A stretch of 12,524 bases of DNA from JADJNW01 sp033761835 (GTDB lineage Bacteria > Bacteroidota > Bacteroidia > Chitinophagales > Saprospiraceae): NCBI GenBank assembly GCA_033761835.1, contig JANRME010000264.1, positions 1-12,524 on the forward strand, read 5' to 3'. Position numbers and translations under genes: made by a program. The notes beneath the pieces were generated by a model. The model saw nothing but the letters and a program-made list of their open reading frames with translations, was not told the origin of the DNA and did not search any database. This document shows, piece by piece, positions 1-6,979 of the stretch; position 1 is the first letter of the stretch; every line of letters begins with the position of its first letter.

Positions 1-1
1 A

Positions 2-2107
2 ACGGTGAGCACAGGTGGCAATGCTACTGGGAATGCTTGCGTGGAATTCATCGTTCCGGCTAATGGCACTTCGAATAATGGCATTTGGGCCAAATTCCAA
101 TACACTACCTCTTGTCAGGATGAGGATAAATATCATTCGCCATACGAATGTTTGCCTCCACCGCCTTGTGAATTAGATATTTACAAAGTAGAAGTTGGGC
201 AGTGTTATTTTGATCATAACGATTACAAGAGCAAGGTTAAAGTGAAAGTGTGCGTTAGTTGGAAAAACGCGCCTGTTGGAGAGAAGATTTTCGTGTTGGT
301 TGAAGGTCAATATCGTTATATTGTACCCAACTATACGACCGGCAGTACATGTGTTGAGTTTATAGTTCTTGCCGATGGAAGCCAGTACAATGGTGTGTGG
401 GCGAAATTTGAATACGATGACTATTGCCAGGATGAAGCTTATTACAATGCACCTTATGCTTGTATCCCGCCGCCAGTTTGTGATTTGGATATTTACAAAG
501 TAGAAGTGGGCGAATGCTATTATGATAACGGTCAAAGCAAAGCCAAACTTAAGGTTTGTGTTAATTGGAAAAACCGTCCAGGCAGCGAAAACATCATTGT
601 TTCCATCAATGGGCAGAATAAAACCATTAGCACAGGCAACAATACGAATGGCAGTGGCTGTGTCGAGTTTATTGTCCTAGCTAATGGTACTTCCAATAAT
701 GGCATCTGGGCCAAGTTCCAATACACGACTTCCTGCCAGGATGAGGATAAATATCATACGCCTTATGCTTGTATTCCGCCGCCAGTTTGTGATTTAGATA
801 TTTACAAAGTAGAAGTGGGCGAATGCTATTATGATAACGGTCAAAGCAAAGCCAAACTTAAGGTTTGCGTTAATTGGAAAAACCGTCCAGGCAGCGAAAA
901 CATCATTGTTTCCATCAACGGTCAGAACAAAACCATTAGCACAGGCAACAATACGAATGGTAATGGCTGTATAGAGTTCATCGTTCCAGCCAACGGCACC
1001 TCCGGCAATGGTATTTGGGCCAAATTCCAGTCCACTACTTCTTGTCAGGATGAAGACAAATACCATACTCCTAATGCCTGTCAACCGATTCCTCCATGTT
1101 ACTTAGACATCAAAAAAGTAGAGGTAAGCGAATGTAATGCTGACCCTAACACCTTTATAAGCACTGCAACGCTTAAGGTTTGCGTAAATTGGAACAATGT
1201 GCCAGCAGGTAATAAAATTGAAGTTTCTATCATTGGTCAAAGTAAAACATTTGAACCAGAAGAAAGAAGCGGAGAATACTGCGTTTACTTCACTGTACCT
1301 GCCAATGGCATTAAAAACAATGGCATCTGGGCTAAGCTTGTTCAAAGCAATACTTGTTTTGATGAAGCATTTTTTGATGCACCTTTGCCTTGCCGCCCTG
1401 TGACTTGTAATTGCGAACTTCCGACGAATAGAGACACCATCATTGTCAAGTTTAGTGAAGATTGCAAGAGTGTTTGTATCTGTTCTACCAAGGAAATTTC
1501 CAATCTTGTCTTTGACTTTGGCGCTGGATGTTTCCAAAATTTTGATACGGACATTAAGAAAAACTCCAGCGATTTAAGCGGTAGTTTAAAAAAGCAATTC
1601 TTCTATTTCAATCAACCAATCAATGGCGTTTGGGTGAAAGCGGGCAATAACAATTGCAGTGATAACCCATCCAATCGCGGTTGCGAAGATGGTAGCGGTC
1701 AGCCTTGTTGCCCTGGTTGTGGCGAATACTTTGAATGCGATGATGATGACTATGAGGATAGAAGCGCCATTGAAAGCAGCAATATAGAAGAAGCACACGT
1801 ATTACCGCTGTTTGAAAATGCGAAAGTGAAAACCGAAGACGTCGAAGTAGCAAAAGAAGTGAAAGTATTCCCGAATCCAACCAGCAATGAGTTGTATGTA
1901 GAATTGGCTGGATTTGCAGGTAAAGCTGCCAATATCCAAATCTTCAACACCATTGGTCAATTGATGTCACAGACTCAAATTGACGAGATTGGAAAAGAGC
2001 CGATTCGATTCGATGTGAGCAAACTTACCAGCGAAATGTACTTCCTGAAAGTGCATATCCCGAACGAAGGTGTCATCACGAAGAAGTTTATTGTTAGAAA
2101 GCAATAG
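2..2107 (+). CDS. Secreted six-cysteine tandem-repeat protein with T9SS sorting domain (5' end outside window)
   Basis: The reading frame is open from the window edge, and the first possible start (GTG at 5) falls inside a repeat module where related copies have ordinary residues, so the gene begins upstream. What is visible is about 700 residues: the end of one module, four full modules of 103-104 residues (nt 170-1408), a diverged fifth (1409-1720), an acidic linker (DDDDYED), and a C-terminal domain from nt 1856 starting EVKVFPNPTSNELYV and ending KKFIVRKQ. That end matches the type A Por-secretion (T9SS) C-terminal domain, which directs proteins from the periplasm across the outer membrane and is usually removed. 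Full modules carry six cysteines, suggesting three disulfides in an extracellular beta-rich fold. I do not recognise the module family. An adhesin or matrix role is inference only. A terminator follows at 2129-2169. Confidence 0.9.
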   Translation, partial: TVSTGGNATGNACVEFIVPANGTSNNGIWAKFQYTTSCQDEDKYHSPYECLPPPPCELDIYKVEVGQCYFDHNDYKSKVKVKVCVSWKNAPVGEKIFVLVEGQYRYIVPNYTTGSTCVEFIVLADGSQYNGVWAKFEYDDYCQDEAYYNAPYACIPPPVCDLDIYKVEVGECYYDNGQSKAKLKVCVNWKNRPGSENIIVSINGQNKTISTGNNTNGSGCVEFIVLANGTSNNGIWAKFQYTTSCQDEDKYHTPYACIPPPVCDLDIYKVEVGECYYDNGQSKAKLKVCVNWKNRPGSENIIVSINGQNKTISTGNNTNGNGCIEFIVPANGTSGNGIWAKFQSTTSCQDEDKYHTPNACQPIPPCYLDIKKVEVSECNADPNTFISTATLKVCVNWNNVPAGNKIEVSIIGQSKTFEPEERSGEYCVYFTVPANGIKNNGIWAKLVQSNTCFDEAFFDAPLPCRPVTCNCELPTNRDTIIVKFSEDCKSVCICSTKEISNLVFDFGAGCFQNFDTDIKKNSSDLSGSLKKQFFYFNQPINGVWVKAGNNNCSDNPSNRGCEDGSGQPCCPGCGEYFECDDDDYEDRSAIESSNIEEAHVLPLFENAKVKTEDVEVAKEVKVFPNPTSNELYVELAGFAGKAANIQIFNTIGQLMSQTQIDEIGKEPIRFDVSKLTSEMYFLKVHIPNEGVITKKFIVRKQ
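170..1720 (+). repeat. Tandem protein-coding modules (312, 309, 309, 309 bp plus diverged 312 bp)
   Basis: Module boundaries at nt 170, 482, 791, 1100 and 1409 give units of 104, 103, 103, 103 and 104 residues. The unit starts near D/E-L-D-I-x-K-V-E-V and ends P-x-x-C. In module 482-790 the cysteines lie at residues 12, 26, 60, 85, 97 and 103. Conserved patches are KVCVxWKN, CVEFIVxANG and NGIWAKF. The last unit (1409-1720) keeps only the length, an NGVWVK patch and a cysteine-rich end (PCCPGC). Nucleotides 452-651 and 761-960 differ at six positions by my count, while the rest of the two modules is much more diverged, so the repeats look homogenised in patches. Confidence 0.9.
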
Positions 2108-2128
2108 TGTTTACTGTATGATGAGAAA

Positions 2129-2169
2129 GACTCCGGCAGCTCTTGTGGCTCGCCGGGGTCTCTTTTTTT
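2129..2169 (+). terminator. Intrinsic terminator after the T9SS repeat protein gene
   Basis: The arm GACTCCGGC (2129-2137) pairs with GCCGGGGTC (2152-2160) with one G-T pair. An inner AGC/GCT pairing extends the stem, and a run of seven T follows (2163-2169). It begins about 20 bp after the stop at 2107. Confidence 0.85.
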
Positions 2170-2322
2170 GCTCAACCCGTCCACTCACCACATCATTCCA
2201 CTACCCCCGCACGTTCATCCTTATGATGATACATCATCCGATACTCCCCTGCTTCGCTCTTATCAGCGGGTGGCGGCGGCTCTTTATTAGTATATATCTT
2301 GTTTATTAAAAATTGGATAACA

Positions 2323-2544
2323 TCATTCGATCATCTCAGCACGTCGCTGCATCATTCAATCATGTCATTCGATCATCTCAGCACGTCGCTGCATCATTCA
2401 ATCAGATCATTCGATCATCTCAGCACATCGCTGCATCATTCAATCATGTCATTTGATCATCTCAGCACGTCGCTGCATCATTCAATCATGTCATTCGATT
2501 ATCTCAGCACGTCGCTGCATTATTCAATCATGTCATTCGATTGT
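2323..2544 (+). repeat. 42-bp intergenic minisatellite, five full copies plus a partial copy
   Basis: Full copies start at 2323, 2365, 2407, 2449 and 2491, and a partial copy starts at 2533. Each unit begins TCATTCGATCATCTCAGCAC and ends in CATTCAATCATG. The unit contains a small hairpin, CAGC-ACGTC-GCTG. Differences between copies are few: TG to GA at the end of copy 2, one G to A in copy 3, one C to T in copy 4 and two C to T in copy 5. Since 42 is a multiple of three, the plus strand could read as a 14-residue repeat (SFDHLSTSLHHSIM), but all three plus frames are open and only a TTG start precedes it, so I treat it as non-coding DNA. Confidence 0.95.
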
Positions 2545-2667
2545 TTGGCCACACCATCGTAGAAAGGCAAAACACCAACAAATCCAATAAAATAAAGGCT
2601 ACTCCTTGTCGCAGACAGAATGCAAAGGAAAAGCATCAGAACAGGGATGGCTAAACTACAGTAGCTG

Positions 2668-2707
2668 AATGATTATATTGAGGATTATAACATAATCATT
2701 TTTTTTT
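2668..2707 (+). terminator. Orphan terminator-like hairpin downstream of the minisatellite
   Basis: AATGATTAT (2668-2676) and ATAATCATT (2692-2700) are perfect 9-bp inverted repeats around a 15-nt loop, followed by a nine-T run ending at 2707. The stem is AT-only apart from one pair, so strength is uncertain. The previous coding sequence already has its own terminator 500 bp upstream, so this one would end a transcript from the minisatellite region, if there is one. Confidence 0.55.
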
Positions 2708-2753
2708 AGGAAAGATCGCTAGCAAAGGGAATATTAGAATTTACGTTTCTGAT

Positions 2754-2783
2754 TTTGAGCTTATTATAAAAATCGTACATTTA
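2754..2783 (+). promoter_or_regulatory. Putative Bacteroidota-type promoter for the NlpC/P60-like gene
   Basis: TTTG at 2754-2757 and TACATTTA at 2776-2783 (seven of eight positions of TAnnTTTG) are separated by 18 bp, which fits the -33/-7 arrangement of the Bacteroidota primary sigma factor. Transcription would start near 2790, giving a leader of about 30 nt before the ATG at 2820. Confidence 0.5.
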
Positions 2784-2819
2784 CAGTGTAAATATTTAAC
2801 CTATATCAAATCAAACACA

Positions 2820-3665
2820 ATGACCCCTGCTAAATTACTTCCTTATATCGCCGTACTGCTTATAGGCAGTGTAATAGGATACCTAATAGGCAACAACGCT
2901 GGAAAACGTGCCAATTCTATAAACAATATGACTGTTCCATCGAGCAATACTGCACCTGCTGCTCCGACTACCGACATCATTGCCGCTCCGAATGATACCA
3001 CTACAGTCAAAACGTCAGAATCCGCACCCGTTCAAGAAAAGCCTGTAGCTACCGTCAATTCCGAAACACTTCCAAATGATAAACTTTGCTTTAGCGACCC
3101 CAATGACTTGAGCCTACAACTCTCGCTTTTTGCCGAAGGCATCGAGCGGGATTCGGTGATGTACGACAATAAAAACACGGCGAAGCTTGCCGATTGCTCA
3201 GGGATGTTTCTACGAGTGGCGAGTTTTGTAAAGTCGAAATGTGACCGTTACGATTATCCTGAACCCAAAACTGCACGGGGTACTCGTGAGCTGGTTGCCT
3301 GGTATCATAATAAAAACAACCTGATTTTGGTCAAAAATAATGCGGAGGATGCGATGGCGAAGCGCAATTTAATCAAGCCAGGGGCAGTACTCTTTTTCGG
3401 AAGATCAGGGCAGGTTTATAATGATGTGAATATCAGCGTTGCCCAACAAAATGTGGCGCACATGGGAACGGTTACCGAAGTAAAAAAAGACGCCGAAGGC
3501 AATGTCATTGGTTACACGATGTTTCATGGCAGAAGTACTGGCAAAATTGCACAACGCAGCTTTTACCACAGCATCCAGCCGCCGCGCTTAGGGTATCCGG
3601 TGCTGGGTAATTGGAATCAGCAGTGGTTAGCCATTGCGTATATTATGACACCAAAAGCTACTTAA
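2820..3665 (+). CDS. Membrane-anchored NlpC/P60-like peptidoglycan hydrolase
   Basis: This is a 281-residue protein. Residues 6-24 form one hydrophobic segment (LLPYIAVLLIGSVIGYLIG) with no obvious cleavage site, so it is probably an inner-membrane anchor. Residues 30-85 are a Ser/Thr/Pro/Ala-rich linker. The C-terminal part resembles NlpC/P60 cysteine hydrolases: DCSG with candidate nucleophile Cys126, then IKPGAVLFFGR (185-195) matching the family's 'L-P-G-D-L-V-F-F' strand, HMGTVTEV with candidate His214, and MFHGRS with His236 as a possible third residue. Family members cut peptide bonds in cell-wall stem peptides, so a periplasmic wall-remodelling role is likely. The ATG at 2820 is preceded by a promoter and no upstream in-frame alternative is needed. 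No partner gene is adjacent, since the next gene is convergent. The fold assignment is by motif only and the exact bond cleaved is unknown. Confidence 0.7.
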   Translation: MTPAKLLPYIAVLLIGSVIGYLIGNNAGKRANSINNMTVPSSNTAPAAPTTDIIAAPNDTTTVKTSESAPVQEKPVATVNSETLPNDKLCFSDPNDLSLQLSLFAEGIERDSVMYDNKNTAKLADCSGMFLRVASFVKSKCDRYDYPEPKTARGTRELVAWYHNKNNLILVKNNAEDAMAKRNLIKPGAVLFFGRSGQVYNDVNISVAQQNVAHMGTVTEVKKDAEGNVIGYTMFHGRSTGKIAQRSFYHSIQPPRLGYPVLGNWNQQWLAIAYIMTPKAT

Positions 3666-3918
3666 CTATTCATTGATAAGTAGTCGAACAGTTTTATAGT
3701 CAATAGTCGCATTTAGTTGAACATTAATAGTTCACCCGAATGAAGACCTATATTTTATTTAGAACAAATGCTTACCACATTTAAAATAGAGGTGTTCAAA
3801 AACACACCACCAATAATGATAGCGTTTTGATGATCAGATATTTACTAAATCCTCAAGATTTAGCAAATCTAGTTTCGAACAAGTCTACTAATTCAATTTT
3901 TAAAAATTTGACCTCTAT
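3666..3918. other. Convergent intergenic region, no clear terminator
   Basis: This 253-bp AT-rich gap separates two genes that end towards each other. I see only weak hairpins (GTGTT-CAAA-AACAC at 3792-3805) without T runs, and a 10-bp inverted pair AAATAGAGGT (3784-3793) / ACCTCTATTT (3911-3920) about 117 bp apart, the second overlapping the stop of the deacetylase gene. Confidence 0.5.
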
Positions 3919-6432
3919 TTACGGTTTCGGCTCTTTACCAATCGAAATCATATTCGCAAATAAACGAAACGCACCAGAAACACCAGCCGGTAACTCGCGG
4001 AAGAAGGAATAGCCAGTATAAATATAGTATCCACTTCCGTATTTAGTTACCAGCAAGCCGCCATCACGCGCAGGTTCTCCAGGGTCGTTGCAAGAAAGCA
4101 CTGCTTCAAACTCTGGTGCCCATTCATTCGGAAAATACAAGCCTCGCTCTTGCACCCAGCCATCGAAATCTTTTTTGGTGATTTTATTTGGGAAATTCAA
4201 TACTGGATGTTCTGGCTTAAGGAAACGGACTTGTGCCTCTTCTACTGTAGTGCGGTCACGGGAAATTTTTAAAGGATAAGGCGCGATTTCAGCCACCGGC
4301 AATACCAAATCATTGCTGGTATTGTATTGAACAATCAAAGTGCCGCCATTTTCAACGTACTTCATCAAACTGCTTTGCGCAAAGCGCAGGCGGGGCTTGG
4401 TGTTGTAAGCGCGTACCCCCATGATAACGGCATCAAAGCGTTTGAGCGCATCGGGCGTGAGGTCGCCGTCTTCCAAAAGGGTTACTTGATAACCAATTTG
4501 CTTCAGGCTGGCAGGAATTTCATCACCAGCACCCATGTAATAGCCAATACGGTCGCCCGTTTTTTTGATATCAATTTTTACGACTTTGGCGGCAGCATCG
4601 CGCAGCACTGTTTGAGTTGGAATATGATCGTACTCGATAAATACTACTTCTTCGCCGTACTCCTTGCCATTTACATTCACTACTGGCTTCACCTCTCCTT
4701 CGCTTTGCTCATCAGGCGGAAATAGCTGGAAACGAACCATCTGTTCTTCACCTTTTAGTTTCAAAGCAAAATCAATTTTCTGGGGCTCTACACGCCAGCC
4801 TTTTGGGTGGTTCAGCGTAACAAAACCGGTAGTTTCGGGCGCACCTGCTTTCAGAATGATTTCCACGGTCTGTGGCGCATCATTGGAATACACATAAACC
4901 TTTTCGGCAAAATTGGCAAAAACTGGCGGCATGATTTCAAAAGGCTGATATACCTCACCCTTCACGTCGTCGGCGTGTTTGTGCACTACTTCGCGCTCAA
5001 TAGACATCGGCACGCCAGCAACTTCAAAATTGAAACGCACTTTAAAATGGTGCGGGGTTTCCGGCAGGCCTCGCAATTCTTGGTCTTCGACGGTGTAGCG
5101 CCCCAAAGCCCAAGGTTTATCAAGCCAATAGAGGTTAGTATAAGCAATGTTTTCAGGGATTTTTACTTTGTGGATGGACTGGGAAGGTTTATTATAAGCG
5201 ATTTTTTCATTCAATACCCGCTCTTTGCCTTCTGGCAAAATGACAACAGATTGAAGCGTCAAGTCTACCTCAGAGCGATTGGTCACTTCTAAATTCAAAT
5301 CAACTTCTTGACCCGGCGTAGCCGAAAGTTCTCTGGCGAATGCATCTACATACAAGCCCATACAAGCTTTTATTACTTCTTCCATTTCGTTCTTCTTCAC
5401 ACGCTTCCAGTAACCATCGGGTAGGGCTACGATGAGTTTGTAAGCTTGAAGTAGCTGTGGCACACTGTTGGCAGGGTTTTCATAATCGAATGTTTTCTCC
5501 ACTTCGGCGAGGATTTTGCCAATTGGTTCGCCACCCTTCACGCGTGTCCAAGTCGTGTTGATGCCTTCAAACAAATTATTGTTTTTGGGCATATCGCCTT
5601 TTAACAACTTGATATACTCCAATTCCGTACCACGCGTGCCTACCGAGCCAAAGCCTTGACACTTATGCATGCTGCGGCTTTCAGCGGCAATTTCATTATT
5701 AGATTTGCCTTTGATGGGGTAATAAACACCTACCTCAAAATTGATAAAATCCGATTTGTCTGCTTTTTCAAAAGCTTCCTGACTACCAAAAAAGAACCAA
5801 CTGGTATTAAAAAACAGGCGCTTGGGTTGCCATACCTCTACGTACTTCAATTGCTCAGGATACACGTCTTTCTTCGCTGCCAAATCAAAAGCCTCATGGG
5901 ATAACATCGCTGACGCCGTGTGATGTCCATGATTGGGGCGCTTGCTATCGTGGTCAAAACGATTGATAATCACATCTGGCTGCCATTTGCGGATTGCCCA
6001 AATTACATCGGATAGAATTGCATCCTTATTCCAAATTTCAAAAGTCTCCTCAGGATTTTTAGAATAACCAAAATCATTGGCGCGGGTAAACATTTGATTG
6101 CCGCCATCAATTCGACGTGCTGCCAATAGTTCTTGCGTACGGATAGCGCCCAACAATTCCGAAATCTCGGGCCCGATCAGGTTTTGACCGCCGTCACCAC
6201 GTGTCATAGAGAGATAACCTGTTTCTGCCTTGATTTCATTTGCCAGGTAAGCGATCAAGCGAGTATTTTCGTCATCAGGATGTGCCGCAACGTAAAGGGC
6301 CGAGCCGAGGAAATTCAGTTTTTGAATTGCTTCGTGGATGTCACCGGAAGTCCAACGCTTGGGTGCTTGCGCCAAGGCGCTTTGCGCCAGTATGACAAAG
6401 AGCAAAAGAAAGAGTGGGCAATGTCTATTCAT
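3919..6432 (-). CDS. Secreted PIG-L/LmbE-type deacetylase with C-terminal amidotransferase-like domain
   Basis: This is an 837-residue protein if it starts at the ATG at 6432, which begins a clear signal peptide (MNRHCPLFLLLFVILAQSALA-Q). The frame is open further up to a TTG at 6495, but that overlaps a -7 box and would put 21 residues before the signal peptide. Residues about 40-230 are a PIG-L/LmbE domain: AAHPDDEN (His51, Asp53, Asp54) and NHGHH (168-171) are the zinc-binding and catalytic motifs of N-acetyl-sugar deacetylases. The middle (about 370-620) is predicted beta-rich. The last 212 residues (YDAVIMG-like FDAVIMGVRAYNT, then YVENGGTLIVQYNT) resemble a class I glutamine-amidotransferase/ThuA fold without a visible nucleophilic Cys. 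It probably removes acetyl groups from an amino-sugar or glycan in the periplasm or outside; the substrate is unknown. Confidence 0.85.
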   Translation of the reverse strand: MNRHCPLFLLLFVILAQSALAQAPKRWTSGDIHEAIQKLNFLGSALYVAAHPDDENTRLIAYLANEIKAETGYLSMTRGDGGQNLIGPEISELLGAIRTQELLAARRIDGGNQMFTRANDFGYSKNPEETFEIWNKDAILSDVIWAIRKWQPDVIINRFDHDSKRPNHGHHTASAMLSHEAFDLAAKKDVYPEQLKYVEVWQPKRLFFNTSWFFFGSQEAFEKADKSDFINFEVGVYYPIKGKSNNEIAAESRSMHKCQGFGSVGTRGTELEYIKLLKGDMPKNNNLFEGINTTWTRVKGGEPIGKILAEVEKTFDYENPANSVPQLLQAYKLIVALPDGYWKRVKKNEMEEVIKACMGLYVDAFARELSATPGQEVDLNLEVTNRSEVDLTLQSVVILPEGKERVLNEKIAYNKPSQSIHKVKIPENIAYTNLYWLDKPWALGRYTVEDQELRGLPETPHHFKVRFNFEVAGVPMSIEREVVHKHADDVKGEVYQPFEIMPPVFANFAEKVYVYSNDAPQTVEIILKAGAPETTGFVTLNHPKGWRVEPQKIDFALKLKGEEQMVRFQLFPPDEQSEGEVKPVVNVNGKEYGEEVVFIEYDHIPTQTVLRDAAAKVVKIDIKKTGDRIGYYMGAGDEIPASLKQIGYQVTLLEDGDLTPDALKRFDAVIMGVRAYNTKPRLRFAQSSLMKYVENGGTLIVQYNTSNDLVLPVAEIAPYPLKISRDRTTVEEAQVRFLKPEHPVLNFPNKITKKDFDGWVQERGLYFPNEWAPEFEAVLSCNDPGEPARDGGLLVTKYGSGYYIYTGYSFFRELPAGVSGAFRLFANMISIGKEPKP

Positions 6433-6492
6433 GGTCAATGATTTTTGATGGACAATTGATAGGAACAACTGGTTTTCAATATTGATGAGAAA

Positions 6493-6500
6493 CAAAGATA
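6493..6500 (-). promoter_or_regulatory. -7 box (TATCTTTG) for the PIG-L gene
   Basis: On the minus strand these bases read TATCTTTG, a perfect match to TAnnTTTG. No good -33 TTG is seen at the usual spacing. Transcription would start near 6486, leaving a leader of about 54 nt before the ATG at 6432, which supports that start over the TTG at 6495. Confidence 0.5.
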
Positions 6501-6637
6501 AAAGCTTCGCGGGGGAATGCAGGAGAATAGTGCGTTAAAGAAATGCTAAAAGAAGAAATCAGGATGGTTTTTACTTCGGTAACTGGAATACCGTGAAAAT
6601 ATAAAAATAAATTTTCATAAAAAATTACCCTTTGCAC

Positions 6638-6669
6638 TTGCATAAGTCCTTCATTATACTATATATTTG
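6638..6669 (+). promoter_or_regulatory. Putative Bacteroidota-type promoter with long leader for the haloperoxidase gene
   Basis: TTG (6638-6640), 21 bp, then TATATTTG (6662-6669), a perfect TAnnTTTG. Transcription would start near 6676 and run about 366 nt before the ATG at 7042. It could also serve an unannotated small RNA in between. No equally good box is seen closer to the gene. Confidence 0.55.
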
Positions 6670-6706
6670 CACTAAAGAGTCCGTCAAGCGACTTTATTTT
6701 TCATAA

Positions 6707-6751
6707 AAGCTTCTAAATCAAAATATTAATTAATTTTTAAATTAGAAGCTT
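6707..6751. repeat. 10-bp perfect inverted repeat in the haloperoxidase leader
   Basis: AAGCTTCTAA (6707-6716) and TTAGAAGCTT (6742-6751) are exact reverse complements separated by 25 AT-rich bases. No T run follows, so it is unlikely to be an intrinsic terminator. It could be a regulator site, an RNA stem in the leader, or a relic of a mobile element end. Confidence 0.6.
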
Positions 6752-6932
6752 CCTTCGAGCTTAGAGCCATCTACATTCAAATTTCCTAAGATTATTTCAA
6801 GTGAATGGCCTTGCTGTTTCCTCCCCAAGGCTCGGTTTCACGCTAACGCTTTGATTTCAAGTATCTATCTACATCTGTTTTTCTACAAAAATTTATATCG
6901 CAACCTTTAAATTGGCTGTGTTTGCGTAAGCT

Positions 6933-6979
6933 GTATACCGAATTACTACCCTTCATAGGTAGTATTCACAAGGTTATAC
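6933..6979 (+). promoter_or_regulatory. Nested hairpin in the leader upstream of the haloperoxidase gene
   Basis: The inner stem TACTACC (6944-6950) / GGTAGTA (6958-6964) is 7 bp around a 7-nt loop. The outer stem GTATACC (6933-6939) / GGTTATAC (6972-6979) pairs with one bulged base. The structure lies about 60 nt upstream of the ATG, so it could be a leader RNA element or an operator. It matches no riboswitch class I recognise. Confidence 0.4.

Larger units (their letters stand above)
2170..2819. other. 650-bp intergenic region with minisatellite, orphan terminator and promoter
   Basis: No convincing gene is seen here. The first part (2170-2290) is C-rich on the plus strand, with short ATCATTC/ATCATCC-like stretches that may be decayed copies of the downstream repeat. 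It then holds the 42-bp tandem array, a terminator-like hairpin at 2668-2707, and a promoter for the gene at 2820. The single open frame across the array starts only at TTG. Because the repeat unit has no stop codon in any plus frame, that openness is not evidence of coding. Confidence 0.7.

Noticed and set aside
170..1084. Repeated minus-strand open frames (96-120 codons) over the six-cysteine modules
   Set aside because: They recur only because the modules themselves repeat; they are shadows of the plus-strand gene.
2070..2309. Open frame of 79 codons over the end of the T9SS gene and its terminator
   Set aside because: It overlaps the true gene in another frame and runs through the terminator hairpin, with no protein-like features.
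2299..2562. Open frame of 87 codons across the minisatellite (14-residue repeat)
   Set aside because: It needs a TTG start, has no promoter or ribosome site I can see, and the repeat unit lacks stops in all three plus frames, so a long open frame is expected by composition.
3792..3805. GTGTT-CAAA-AACAC hairpin as a terminator for the NlpC/P60-like gene
   Set aside because: Only 5 bp of stem and no T run on either side.
4088..5292. Plus-strand open frames of 63-161 codons inside the PIG-L gene
   Set aside because: They lie antisense to a well-supported gene with clear motifs and have no recognisable domains.
6433..6495. Upstream extension of the PIG-L gene to a TTG at 6495
   Set aside because: It would add 21 residues before a complete signal peptide and overlaps the -7 box TATCTTTG.
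6843..6956. 37-residue minus-strand frame (MKGSNSVYSLRKHSQFKGCD...) in the haloperoxidase leader
   Set aside because: Short, no promoter or recognisable homology, and it lies over the nested hairpin. It may be a relic of coding DNA but cannot be supported.
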